Positions 1 to 7,928 of a stretch of DNA of 64,000 bases are shown in pieces; within the stretch, counting starts at the first letter, position 1; each line of letters opens with the position of its first letter. The notes under the pieces are model-generated. The model was not told where the DNA came from and did no database searches. It was given only the letters and a program-made list of their open reading frames with translations. This stretch comes from Oceanobacillus chungangensis. Its GTDB lineage: Bacteria; Bacillota; Bacilli; Bacillales; Amphibacillaceae. Position numbers and translations under genes: made by a program. Where the stretch lies: the NCBI RefSeq assembly GCF_003369565.1, contig NZ_PIOD01000025.1, positions 49,428 through 113,427 of the forward strand, given 5' to 3'.

Positions 1-15
1 AAGGAGGTTGTACGC

Positions 16-990
16 ATGATCCATGTAATAAATCCGGGGTTAGAGACAACAGTTCAGGATACAGGTCGAATTGGTTTTTATGAAGTTGGAATGCCGCCAT
101 CTGGTGCGATGGATAAATATTCATATACTGCTGGGAATTTACTTGTTGGAAATAATGAAAGCGCTGCATCATTGGAAATTACATATTTAGGACCTGAACT
201 CGAATTTCAGGAGGATACGATAATTGCGGTAACAGGTGGAGAAATCCCACCGAAAATCAATGGAGAATCTGTACCAATGTGGGAAGCCTTAGAAATAAAA
301 GCTGGTGACAAGCTGTCATTTGACTTTGTTAAACAAGGGGCACGAGTATATTTAGCTGTAGCTGGTGGTATTGATGTACCGGAAATAATGAATTCGCGCT
401 CAACTTATACTTTATGTGGTATTGGTGGCCTCAATGGAGGAAAGCTTCAGGTAAATGACAAGCTTGAAGTTGGTAATGAAAAAATCCGGGATGTTAAGCC
501 TGGAACACGTATAGCGGACCATCTTATTCCATCGTTCGATAAGCATCATGAAATTCGTGTCGTACTAGGGCTTTGCAGCTATCGCCTTACAGAAGAGAGC
601 AAGGATAGATTTTTCTCGATTGATTGGAAAGTTACGCCAGAAGCGAATCGAGTGGGTTACCGCTTTAAAGGGGAAAGATTGAATTTTGTAGAACGGGAGC
701 AGCCTTTTGGTGCAGGAAGCAATCCTTCCAATGTGGTGGATTTAGGTTATCCAATTGGTTCCATTCAAGTTCCTGATGGTGTAGAACCGATCGCATTATT
801 AAATGATGCTGTAACAGGTGGAGGATATGCAACAATTGCAACAATTATCAGCGCCGATTTAAATAAGCTTGGACAAGTGAAGACGAATGAAACGGTCAGG
901 TTTGTTTCGGTCGATATTGATGAAGCGCTGGCAGCAAGAAATGAAGTGAAGGAAAAACTAGCAGAAATTAAACAAAACCTAAGTAAATAA
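16..990 (+). CDS. pxpC: PxpC/KipA-type biotin-dependent carboxyltransferase subunit
   Basis: The 324-residue protein is a full-length member of the KipA/PxpC family (5-oxoprolinase subunit C), which is homologous to one of the two carboxyltransferase-like halves of urea carboxylase and to allophanate hydrolase subunit 2. The opening residues (VINPGLETTVQDTGR) and the later NPSNVVDLGYPIGSIQVP stretch are typical of the family. A near-perfect Shine-Dalgarno AAGGAGG at 1-7 supports the start. The window opens right at this site, so the usual partner pxpB/kipI is expected just upstream but cannot be seen. The next genes encode a biotin carrier and a biotin carboxylase, so this subunit probably acts on an amide- or lactam-like substrate with carboxybiotin. 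The family call is firm; the substrate is inference. Confidence 0.88.
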   Translation: MIHVINPGLETTVQDTGRIGFYEVGMPPSGAMDKYSYTAGNLLVGNNESAASLEITYLGPELEFQEDTIIAVTGGEIPPKINGESVPMWEALEIKAGDKLSFDFVKQGARVYLAVAGGIDVPEIMNSRSTYTLCGIGGLNGGKLQVNDKLEVGNEKIRDVKPGTRIADHLIPSFDKHHEIRVVLGLCSYRLTEESKDRFFSIDWKVTPEANRVGYRFKGERLNFVEREQPFGAGSNPSNVVDLGYPIGSIQVPDGVEPIALLNDAVTGGGYATIATIISADLNKLGQVKTNETVRFVSVDIDEALAARNEVKEKLAEIKQNLSK

Positions 991-1051
991 TTTACGTTAT
1001 ATAGGATATTCCGGACTTTTTGAACATCATCAAATAATTGGAGGGTCAGAT

Positions 1052-1297
1052 ATGAGTCAATCAAAGGTATTATCACCAATCCCAGGAGTATTTTATCGAA
1101 GGCCATCACCAGATGAAGATGTGTATGTCAATGAAGGAGATGCCGTGAGTGCTGGTCAAGTAATCGGCTTAGTGGAAGTGATGAAGAGCTATTTTGAAAT
1201 TAAGGCTGAAGTTGATGGAGTAATCGAAAGCTTTGCGTTTGAAAATGAGGATTCAATTGATGCTGGCCAGGAAATTGCAGTAATCAATGTTAAATAA
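1052..1297 (+). CDS. Biotin carboxyl carrier protein (AccB-like, short form)
   Basis: An 81-residue stand-alone biotinyl domain. The biotin attachment motif is EVMKSYFE, with Lys45 as the predicted biotinylated residue; it differs from the EAMKM of fatty-acid AccB and resembles carriers found in 5-oxoprolinase-type operons. The N-terminal Ala/Pro-rich linker of housekeeping AccB is missing, so the protein is little more than the lipoyl-like domain. A GGAGG lies about 9 bases before the ATG. It sits between pxpC and accC in the same orientation with short gaps, so it is most likely the carrier for this operon and not for malonyl-CoA synthesis. Confidence 0.85.
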   Translation: MSQSKVLSPIPGVFYRRPSPDEDVYVNEGDAVSAGQVIGLVEVMKSYFEIKAEVDGVIESFAFENEDSIDAGQEIAVINVK

Positions 1298-1318
1298 TTA
1301 GATTGGAGGTGAACAGCT

Positions 1319-2674
1319 ATGGGACTTTGTACGAAGCTTTTAATTGCAAACCGCGGGGAGATTGCGAGAAGGATTATTCGTACTTGTAATCGCTTGGGCA
1401 TTCAAACGGTGGCAGTATATTCGGATGCTGATAAGGATTCACCCTATGTGAAAGAGGCGACAGAGGCAGTCAATATTGGGGAGAATCAAGCGAAGAAAAG
1501 CTATCTAAATATCGATAAGATCATTGAAGCAGCTAAAGGAACAAATGCTGATGCGATTCATCCCGGATACGGATTTTTATCAGAGAATCCAGCGTTTGTT
1601 GAACGTTGTGAAAAGGAAAATATTACTTTTATCGGACCGACGGCAGATGTAATGAAATTAATGAGCAGTAAATTGGAGTCTAGAATACAGATGAGTGAGG
1701 CTGGTATTCCTGTAGTTCCAGGGTCGGAAAAAAGACTGGAATCTGTGGAGCAAGCCTTAACTGTTGCTGATTCCTTAGGTTATCCTCTTATGCTGAAGGC
1801 GAGTGCTGGTGGTGGCGGGATTGGGATGAAGCTGATTCAAACAGAAGAAGAATTAACAAAAAACTTCTCCTCGGTTAAACAGCAAGCCCAACAGTTTTTT
1901 GGTGATGATGCTGTGTTTTTGGAAAAGTGGATTTCAAATCCGAGACATATCGAAGTACAAGTAGCTGGTGACATGCATGGTAATATGGTGCATTTATTTG
2001 AGCGGGAATGCTCTGTTCAACGGAGGCACCAGAAAGTAATTGAGGAAAGTCCATCACCATTCCTAAATGAAAAACAGCGGGAAGCATTAGTGAATGCTGC
2101 TTTAACTGGAGCGAAGCATCTTGGATATACAAATGTGGGAACAATGGAATTTATTTTTGATGGTGATGCTAATTTTTACTTTTTGGAAATGAATACGAGA
2201 TTACAAGTAGAGCATCCCGTCACAGAAGAAATTACAGGCGTTGATTTAGTAGAATGGCAGCTTCGCATTGCTGCAAATGAGCGCTTGCCACTTGAACAAG
2301 AAGAAATTATGAAGCATGGTCATGCCATTGAATGCCGGGTCTATGCAGAAGATCCAGTCACATATTTTCCATCACCAGGAACAATTGAAACATTGAATCT
2401 CGTAGAATGCGATGCAAGATATGAATTCGGTGTCGTTGAAAAAACAGTCGTTTCGCCGTTTTATGACCCAATGATAGGAAAGATTATTGTGCATGATAAA
2501 GACCGCAAATCAGCTATTCATAAGATGAAAGAAGTACTGGCACAAATCGAAATAGCAGGAATAAAAACGAATATCCCATTACTATCAAATATTATGAAAC
2601 AAGAGGCGTTTGAACTTGGAGATTATACAACTAATTTTCTTCAAGAACTAGCAGATACAATTCAAATAAAGTGA
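1319..2674 (+). CDS. accC: Biotin carboxylase subunit (AccC-like)
   Basis: The 451-residue protein is a complete biotin carboxylase: an N-terminal pre-ATP-grasp domain (LLIANRGEIARRIIR), a glycine-rich ATP-grasp loop (KASAGGGGIGMK near residue 160), the catalytic EMNTRLQVEHPVTEEITG segment near residue 290 and a C-terminal domain. It carboxylates biotin on its carrier using ATP and bicarbonate. The start has GGAGGTG 8 to 9 bases upstream. The stop codon touches the ribosome-binding region of the following pxpA-like gene, which suggests translational coupling. Given its neighbours it probably feeds carboxybiotin to the PxpC-like carboxyltransferase, although it could also serve as a second fatty-acid AccC. 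Confidence 0.9.
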   Translation: MGLCTKLLIANRGEIARRIIRTCNRLGIQTVAVYSDADKDSPYVKEATEAVNIGENQAKKSYLNIDKIIEAAKGTNADAIHPGYGFLSENPAFVERCEKENITFIGPTADVMKLMSSKLESRIQMSEAGIPVVPGSEKRLESVEQALTVADSLGYPLMLKASAGGGGIGMKLIQTEEELTKNFSSVKQQAQQFFGDDAVFLEKWISNPRHIEVQVAGDMHGNMVHLFERECSVQRRHQKVIEESPSPFLNEKQREALVNAALTGAKHLGYTNVGTMEFIFDGDANFYFLEMNTRLQVEHPVTEEITGVDLVEWQLRIAANERLPLEQEEIMKHGHAIECRVYAEDPVTYFPSPGTIETLNLVECDARYEFGVVEKTVVSPFYDPMIGKIIVHDKDRKSAIHKMKEVLAQIEIAGIKTNIPLLSNIMKQEAFELGDYTTNFLQELADTIQIK

Positions 2675-2682
2675 GGGATTCG

Positions 2683-3447
2683 ATGTATAAGGTCGATTTA
2701 AACTGTGACATGGGTGAGAGCTTCGGTTTATACACGCAAGGAAATGATGAAGAGATGATGAAATATATCACCTCCGCGAACATTGCTTGTGGATACCATG
2801 CGGGGGATCCACATGTAATGAGGAGAACGATTGAACTTGCGAAAGAGCATAATGTTGGTATTGGGGTTCATCCTGGTTTTCCTGATTTGCTTGGATTTGG
2901 CCGTCGTCATATGAAATGTACTCCTCAGGAAGTGAAAGATTATGTTACATACCAAATCGGGGCATTAAGAGAGTTTGCTAATGTTAATGATGTTAAAATT
3001 CAGCATTGCAAGCCTCATGGTGCTTTATTTATGAAGGCAATGGAGGATAAGCAAGTGGCACGTGCGATTCTGGAAGCGATTCATGATGTCGGCTCTGATA
3101 TGATTGTTTTCTCCTTAAATAATTCGGAATTTATGGAGGAAGCGATTAAGATGGGAATTCCTGTAGCAAAAGAGGTCTATTCAGATCGAGAACATACTGA
3201 AAATGGTTCAATCGTGCTGACGAGGACAGGAACAGCAATTACGGATTATAATGCTATGGCGGACAGAGTCGTTCGAATGATTAAGGAAAATAAAGTAGTT
3301 ACCCATGATGGTAAGGATGCAAGTATTGAGGCAGAGACCATTTGCATTCACGGAGATACACCAGGTGCTCCGGAATTAGCAAAGGCTATCATTCATGCTT
3401 TGAATGAAAATAACATTGAAATTGTTCCGATAAAGCAAATCATTTAA
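2683..3447 (+). CDS. pxpA: PxpA/LamB-YcsF family 5-oxoprolinase subunit A
   Basis: A 254-residue member of the LamB/YcsF family. The family signature VDLNCDMGESFG is at the N terminus, followed by NIACGYHAGDP and GVHPGFPD with the conserved His and Asp residues. An in-frame GTG at 2671 is possible, but GTGAGGG at 2671-2677 looks like the Shine-Dalgarno for the ATG at 2683, and the family signature begins directly after it. In E. coli and B. subtilis, PxpA works with PxpB and PxpC to open 5-oxoproline (pyroglutamate) at the expense of ATP. Here it closes a gene group that also carries a biotin carboxylase and carrier, so the natural substrate may be another lactam or cyclic amide. Confidence 0.88.
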   Translation: MYKVDLNCDMGESFGLYTQGNDEEMMKYITSANIACGYHAGDPHVMRRTIELAKEHNVGIGVHPGFPDLLGFGRRHMKCTPQEVKDYVTYQIGALREFANVNDVKIQHCKPHGALFMKAMEDKQVARAILEAIHDVGSDMIVFSLNNSEFMEEAIKMGIPVAKEVYSDREHTENGSIVLTRTGTAITDYNAMADRVVRMIKENKVVTHDGKDASIEAETICIHGDTPGAPELAKAIIHALNENNIEIVPIKQII

Positions 3448-3459
3448 TGCCTTGCTTGA

Positions 3460-3496
3460 TTCATCTGGAAGGAGGAACACTGCCCTTCCAGATGAA
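3460..3496 (+). other. Strong hairpin between the biotin module and coxG
   Basis: TTCATCTGGAAGG at 3460-3472 pairs perfectly with CCTTCCAGATGAA at 3484-3496 around an 11-base loop. No T-tract follows, so a classic intrinsic terminator is not supported. It may be an RNA processing or stabilising element between the two gene groups, or a remnant of a repeat. Confidence 0.55.
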
Positions 3497-3551
3497 ATGC
3501 AGGGAATGTACGCTTCTAAATAACTGATTATTATGAAAATGGGGTGATTTT

Positions 3552-3998
3552 TTGCAAATTGAACATGTTTATACGTTTAAAGGGATTCCAAGAAACATTG
3601 TATGGGAAACGATTCAGGACAAAGAAGTACTCCAGAAAGCATTGCCAGGCTGCAAAGTATTTGAAGAAGTTGAAGAAAATAAATACCACTCTGTATTAGG
3701 GATTAACATTGGACCGATTAAGGGTGAATTTACGGCAGATGTACAGCAATTAGATATGGAAGAGCCAGAAGCCTATCGCTTGCTTGTCAAAGCAAAGGGG
3801 AAACCGGGTGAAATCGACGCAGATGCTGCGATGCAATTCGAGGAAACGGCGGAAGGCACAGTTTTAACCTGTATTGCAGAAGTGCAGATTACCGGTTTAT
3901 TAGCATCTATTGGTCAACGCGTAATTGGTGGAGTTGCCAAGGTTGTGATTGGCCAATTTTTTAAAGATGTAGACAAGGAAACAAAGAAAGCAGCATAA
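3552..3998 (+). CDS. coxG: CoxG-family SRPBCC protein
   Basis: A 148-residue CoxG/SRPBCC-fold protein. Family features are the start IEHVYTFKGIPRNIVWETIQD, the ALPGCK motif and LGINIGPIKGEF. CoxG proteins accompany CO-dehydrogenase-type molybdenum hydroxylases; in carboxydotrophs CoxG helps recruit the enzyme to the membrane and has been linked to quinone delivery. The start is TTG, preceded by GGGGTGA at about the right distance; no better start exists upstream. It heads the hydroxylase operon and follows pxpA with a 104-base gap. Confidence 0.85.
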   Translation: MQIEHVYTFKGIPRNIVWETIQDKEVLQKALPGCKVFEEVEENKYHSVLGINIGPIKGEFTADVQQLDMEEPEAYRLLVKAKGKPGEIDADAAMQFEETAEGTVLTCIAEVQITGLLASIGQRVIGGVAKVVIGQFFKDVDKETKKAA

Positions 3999-4029
3999 AT
4001 TTTAAGCAAATATGGAGGTGGAAGAATTA

Positions 4030-4530
4030 ATGGAAGAGGTAAACGTAACAGTAACAATTAATGGTAAAAAGAGAAGTGCGAAGGTGGAACCAAGAATGTT
4101 GTTAACGCATTTTATCCGTGACAGCCTCTCGCTTACAGGCACACATATTGGTTGTGACACGAGTCAATGTGGATCTTGCTCGGTCATGGTAGATGGTCAT
4201 GTGGTGAAGTCCTGCACATTGCTTGCTGTTCAGGTGGATGGTTCAGAAATAATTACTGTAGAAGGACTTGGAACCGTACAAAATCTCCACCCAATGCAAA
4301 AGGCATTCTGGGAAGAGCATGGTTTGCAATGTGGCTACTGTACGCCTGGTGTTATGATGGCGGCAATTGGTCTCCTGCAAGAAAATCTTGAACCAAGTGA
4401 CGAAGAAATTCGTGAGGGCTTGGAAGGGGTTATTTGCCGCTGTACGGGCTATCAATTTATTGTAAGTGCAGTAAAACATGCAGCAGCATTAATGGCTGAA
4501 GAAAAGCAAGTCGTTGGGGAGGGCAGATAA
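4030..4530 (+). CDS. coxS: Molybdenum hydroxylase small subunit, 2x[2Fe-2S] (CoxS-like)
   Basis: The 166-residue protein carries both iron-sulfur motifs of the family. The plant-type ferredoxin cluster uses Cys42, Cys47, Cys50 and Cys62 (CDTSQCGSC); the second cluster uses Cys101, Cys104, Cys136 and Cys138 (CGYC and CRCTGY). It passes electrons from the molybdenum site in the large subunit to FAD in the medium subunit. An ATG at 4012 is in frame, but GGAGGTG at 4014-4020 is an excellent ribosome-binding site for the ATG at 4030, which is therefore chosen. The gene ends one base before the coxL start. Confidence 0.92.
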   Translation: MEEVNVTVTINGKKRSAKVEPRMLLTHFIRDSLSLTGTHIGCDTSQCGSCSVMVDGHVVKSCTLLAVQVDGSEIITVEGLGTVQNLHPMQKAFWEEHGLQCGYCTPGVMMAAIGLLQENLEPSDEEIREGLEGVICRCTGYQFIVSAVKHAAALMAEEKQVVGEGR

Positions 4531-4531
4531 C

Positions 4532-6889
4532 ATGGCAGGTAAAGTAGGCGCAAGAATTAAACGGAAAGAAGATCCGAGGCTGCTGACTGGAAATGGATAT
4601 TTCTCAGACGATATCCAGCTGCCAGGTATGCTGCATGCTGCAATTCTCAGGAGTCCCCATGCACATGCATTGATTAAGAGCATTAATATTGAAAAGGCAT
4701 TAGAAGCCCCGGGAGTTGTGGCAATTTACACAGGAAAAGATTTAGAAGGAAAAATAGGACGCATCCCTTCTTCGTGGCTCATTCCAGGTTCAAACTTAAA
4801 GGAAGCTCCCCAATATCCACTGGCGATAGATCGTGTGCGTTATGTTGGTGATGGCGTTGTGCTGGTGATTGCGGAAGATCGTTACGGTGTTCGGGATGTA
4901 TTGGATTTGATCGAAGTTGACTATGAATTTCTGCCTGTTTCTGTCAGGCAGAAAGAAGCGATGCAGGAAAATGCACCGCTTGTTCATGATGATATTGAAA
5001 ATAATATTGCCTTTCATTGGAAGGCAGGAGAAGTTCCTGATGAAGAAATTGAGGAAGCAGAGGTTGTTGTTCGGGAGAGCTTTAATGTGCAGCGTGTTGC
5101 ACCTAGTCCAATTGAAACACGTGCAGCAATCGGACAGTATAACCCTGGAAACGGAGAGCTGACCCTATGGTGTACATCGCAGAACCCGCATATCCATCGG
5201 ATGGTGCTGTCTGAAGTATTGGATATTTCGGAAGCAAAATTAAGAGTTATCGCTCCAGATATCGGTGGAGGCTTTGGCGGGAAAATTGGAGTCTATCCTG
5301 ACGAGGCATTGATTGGTTATGCAGCAAGAGACCTGAAGCAGCCTGTTAAATGGATTGAAGAAAGAAACGAGCATTTTTCAGCTGCAAACCATGGAAGAGA
5401 TGAAATTATTGATGTGGAGCTGGCTGGAACACGTGATGGGAAACTAACAGCAATTCGTGTAAAAAATACCGCTAATATGGGAGCGTATCTTTCAACCTTT
5501 GGCCCAGGTGTACCGACGATAGATTTTGGCCTGATGATTACAGGAGCATATGATATTCCTAAGGCAGCTTGCGAGACATTTGGTGTTTATACGAATACAA
5601 CATCTACTGATGCATATCGAGGTGCAGGCAAACCAGAATCTACGTATCAAATCGAACGGATGATAGATTTATTTGCTCGTGAGATTGGCATGGATCCTGT
5701 AGAACTTAGAAGGAAGAATTTCGCAAAAAAAGAGGATTTCCCTTTTACGAACGCCCAAGGACTCGTTTATGACAGCGGTGATTATGAGAAACCGTTAAAT
5801 AAAGCATTGGAAATACTAGATTATAAGAAACTAAGAGAAGAACAGGAAGCATTGAGGAATGAAGGCAAGCTAGTCGGCATTGGATTTTCCACTTATGTTG
5901 AATTATGTGGATTCGGTCCGTCAGCGGTTGCCGGTGCTATCGGATTTCAAGGTGGCGTATGGGAAAATGCGACAATCCGAGTGCATCCATCAGGAAAAGT
6001 GACTGTATTCAGTGGTACATCACCGCATGGACAAGGTCATAATACGACATTTTCTCAAGTAGTTTCTGATAAATTAGGCATTCCATTAGAAGACATTGAA
6101 TTTGTTTTCAGTGATACGAAAGCAGTTTCTATGGGATGGGGGACATATGGCTCTCGTTCAGTTGCTGTAGGTGGTGGAGCAATTTCTATCGCTGCTGATC
6201 GAATAATTGAAAAAGCGAAGAAAATAGCTGCACATGAGCTGGAGACGTCTGTAGAAGATATCGAGTTTGAAGATGGGGTATTTAAAATAAGCGGCGTACC
6301 TGGGATGGAACGGAAGTTTGTTGATATTGCTAAGTCAGCAAACTATGCATGGAATTTGCCGGAGGGTGTAGAACCAGCTCTTGAGGCACAAGCATTCTTT
6401 GATCCAGAGAACTTTGTCTATCCTTTTGGCACACATATTGTTGTTGCCGAGGTGGATAAAGATACCGGACAAATTGAATTAAAGCGTTACATTGCTGTAG
6501 ATGATGTGGGAAGAGTAATCAACCCGCTTACGTCAGAGGGTCAGGTTCATGGCGGAATCGCCCAAGGAGTCGGCCAAGCGATGTGGGAAGGGATTGTCTA
6601 TAGTGATCAGGGACAGCTATTATCAGGCTCGTTCATGGACTATACGATGCCAAAAGCCCGTTTCTTTCCAACCATTGAAACGGCCTTTACAGAAACATTA
6701 TCACCTGTAAACCAGCTTGGTGCAAAGGGGATTGGAGAAACTGGAACGACTGCTTCGATTGCTGCCGTAATGAATGCAGTAGTGGATGCACTGCAGCCAT
6801 ATGGTGTAACAGATGTGGAGATGCCGCTTACTCCTGAAAAAATATGGAACATTATCCAAACTGGAGGGGAAAACGATGATACCATCTAA
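4532..6889 (+). CDS. coxL: Molybdenum hydroxylase large subunit, form II CoxL / xanthine dehydrogenase family
   Basis: A 785-residue molybdopterin-binding catalytic subunit. Visible motifs are the N-terminal KRKEDPRLLTG, IGGGFGGK, the active-site loop AYRGAGK (Ala361 to Lys367) and the catalytic Glu736 in GAKGIGETG. Form I CO dehydrogenases carry AYxCSFR, whose Cys binds copper. That Cys is absent here, so this is a form II type enzyme of unknown substrate, possibly an aldehyde, purine or N-heterocycle. A TTG at 4514 is in frame, but GGGGAGGG at 4516-4523 fits the ATG at 4532. The nearby MocA-type gene suggests the cytosine dinucleotide form of the cofactor. The coxM start overlaps the 3' end by 14 bases. 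Confidence 0.9.
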   Translation: MAGKVGARIKRKEDPRLLTGNGYFSDDIQLPGMLHAAILRSPHAHALIKSINIEKALEAPGVVAIYTGKDLEGKIGRIPSSWLIPGSNLKEAPQYPLAIDRVRYVGDGVVLVIAEDRYGVRDVLDLIEVDYEFLPVSVRQKEAMQENAPLVHDDIENNIAFHWKAGEVPDEEIEEAEVVVRESFNVQRVAPSPIETRAAIGQYNPGNGELTLWCTSQNPHIHRMVLSEVLDISEAKLRVIAPDIGGGFGGKIGVYPDEALIGYAARDLKQPVKWIEERNEHFSAANHGRDEIIDVELAGTRDGKLTAIRVKNTANMGAYLSTFGPGVPTIDFGLMITGAYDIPKAACETFGVYTNTTSTDAYRGAGKPESTYQIERMIDLFAREIGMDPVELRRKNFAKKEDFPFTNAQGLVYDSGDYEKPLNKALEILDYKKLREEQEALRNEGKLVGIGFSTYVELCGFGPSAVAGAIGFQGGVWENATIRVHPSGKVTVFSGTSPHGQGHNTTFSQVVSDKLGIPLEDIEFVFSDTKAVSMGWGTYGSRSVAVGGGAISIAADRIIEKAKKIAAHELETSVEDIEFEDGVFKISGVPGMERKFVDIAKSANYAWNLPEGVEPALEAQAFFDPENFVYPFGTHIVVAEVDKDTGQIELKRYIAVDDVGRVINPLTSEGQVHGGIAQGVGQAMWEGIVYSDQGQLLSGSFMDYTMPKARFFPTIETAFTETLSPVNQLGAKGIGETGTTASIAAVMNAVVDALQPYGVTDVEMPLTPEKIWNIIQTGGENDDTI

Positions 6890-7733
6890 ATTTGATTATG
6901 TTCGTGCAGAATCTGTAGAGCATGTCGTGCAATTATTGCAGGATAGTGATGGAGAAGGAAAAATTATTGCTGGTGGTCATAGTTTACTCCCATTAATGAA
7001 ATTTAGAGTGACAGAACCTGGTAAATTGATAGATATCAGCAGAATACCTGAACTAAAAGGTGTTCGGCTAGAAAGAGACCGTGTGATCGTTGGTGCAATG
7101 ATGACCCATCGTGAAGTTGCTGAGAATCCGATAATCAAAGAGCATATCCCAGTACTATCAGATGCTGCTAGATTGGTTGGCGATATACAAATTAGAAATC
7201 GTGGAACAATCGGTGGGAATATTGCGCATGGTGATGCAGTCGCAGATTTACCAGCACCAGCTTTAGCGCTTGATGCTAATCTGATTATTAGTGGTGAGGA
7301 CGGACTGGATGTTATTAATATCGATGGTTTTTTCTTGGGACCACTTATTACAGCCTTGCCGGAAAACAGTGTGGTGACGAGCATCAGCTTTGAAATCCCA
7401 CCATCTAATGCAAAATCGGCATATTTGAAATATTTTCATCCAGCGACAGGTTATCCGGTTGTAGGGGTTGCCGTTGTATTGGGAGTAAATAGCGATGGAT
7501 TGGCAGACTATGTTCGAATTGGAATCACTGGTTCTGGTGATGTCGCCTACCGAGCGAAATCAGTGGAGCAGGAATTGATTGGCAAACCTTTAACAGAAGA
7601 TGTGATTACACAGGCATCGAAGCTTGCTGCTGACGACGGTGATATCGGCAGTGACTTATTTGCTTCTGAAACCTATCGAAGAAATTTATGCAGTGTTTAC
7701 ACAAGAAGGGCAATTTCTTCTTTATTAGATTAA
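6876..7733 (+). CDS. coxM: Molybdenum hydroxylase FAD-binding medium subunit (CoxM-like)
   Basis: A 285-residue FAD-binding subunit of the CO-dehydrogenase/xanthine-dehydrogenase type. The two pyrophosphate/FAD contacts are visible as AGGHSLLPLMK and TIGGNIAHGDAVAD. A longer in-frame reading into coxL is possible, but GGAGGGG at 6863-6869 precedes the ATG at 6876 and the family N terminus (PSKFDYVRAESVEHVV) starts just after it. It takes electrons from the iron-sulfur subunit and passes them to an acceptor such as quinone or oxygen. The 14-base overlap with coxL suggests coupled translation. The gene order here is G-S-L-M, not the M-S-L of carboxydotrophs. Confidence 0.92.
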   Translation: MIPSKFDYVRAESVEHVVQLLQDSDGEGKIIAGGHSLLPLMKFRVTEPGKLIDISRIPELKGVRLERDRVIVGAMMTHREVAENPIIKEHIPVLSDAARLVGDIQIRNRGTIGGNIAHGDAVADLPAPALALDANLIISGEDGLDVINIDGFFLGPLITALPENSVVTSISFEIPPSNAKSAYLKYFHPATGYPVVGVAVVLGVNSDGLADYVRIGITGSGDVAYRAKSVEQELIGKPLTEDVITQASKLAADDGDIGSDLFASETYRRNLCSVYTRRAISSLLD

Positions 7734-7746
7734 TAAGCTTTAGATG

Positions 7747-7796
7747 AAATAGGGCTGGGAAACGATGGGATCTTACTGTCGTTCCCAGACCTATTT
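7747..7796 (+). other. Imperfect hairpin after coxM
   Basis: AAATAGGGCTGGGAAACGA pairs imperfectly with TCGTTCCCAGACCTATTT (outer arm 7747-7753 with 7790-7796). It lies 13 bases after the coxM stop. No T-tract follows, so termination is uncertain; it may lower downstream expression or protect the 3' end of the G-S-L-M message. Confidence 0.5.
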
Positions 7797-7820
7797 GTCC
7801 CATTGAATGCTGCTATTTTG

Positions 7821-7907
7821 GTAGTTAAGAAAGTTAAAAAACTTTCTTACTACATAAGTGCAACTAAGGCTGTCATCTTGGGTCTTGGTTAAACCTTAGT
7901 TTTCTAA
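7821..7907 (+). repeat. 87-bp two-hairpin dispersed element, copy A
   Basis: The element begins GTAGTTAAGAAAGT and ends CCTTAGTTTTCTAA. The left arm folds with ACTTTCTTACTAC; on the right, AACTAAGG pairs with CCTTAGTT. Sister copies or partial copies are at 23573, 24474, 31879, 36879 and 47758. It sits in the coxM-coxD gap, 22 bases before coxD. Confidence 0.8.
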
Positions 7908-7928
7908 CACCAGAAGGGAAGTAGGGAC

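Noticed and set aside
6428..6446. Sigma-54 promoter-like TGGCAC-N5-TTG sequence
   Set aside because: It lies inside coxL coding sequence, lacks the full TTGCW element, and no activator gene is near.
4532..6889. Aerobic CO dehydrogenase (form I) annotation
   Set aside because: The active-site loop lacks the copper-binding cysteine of form I enzymes.
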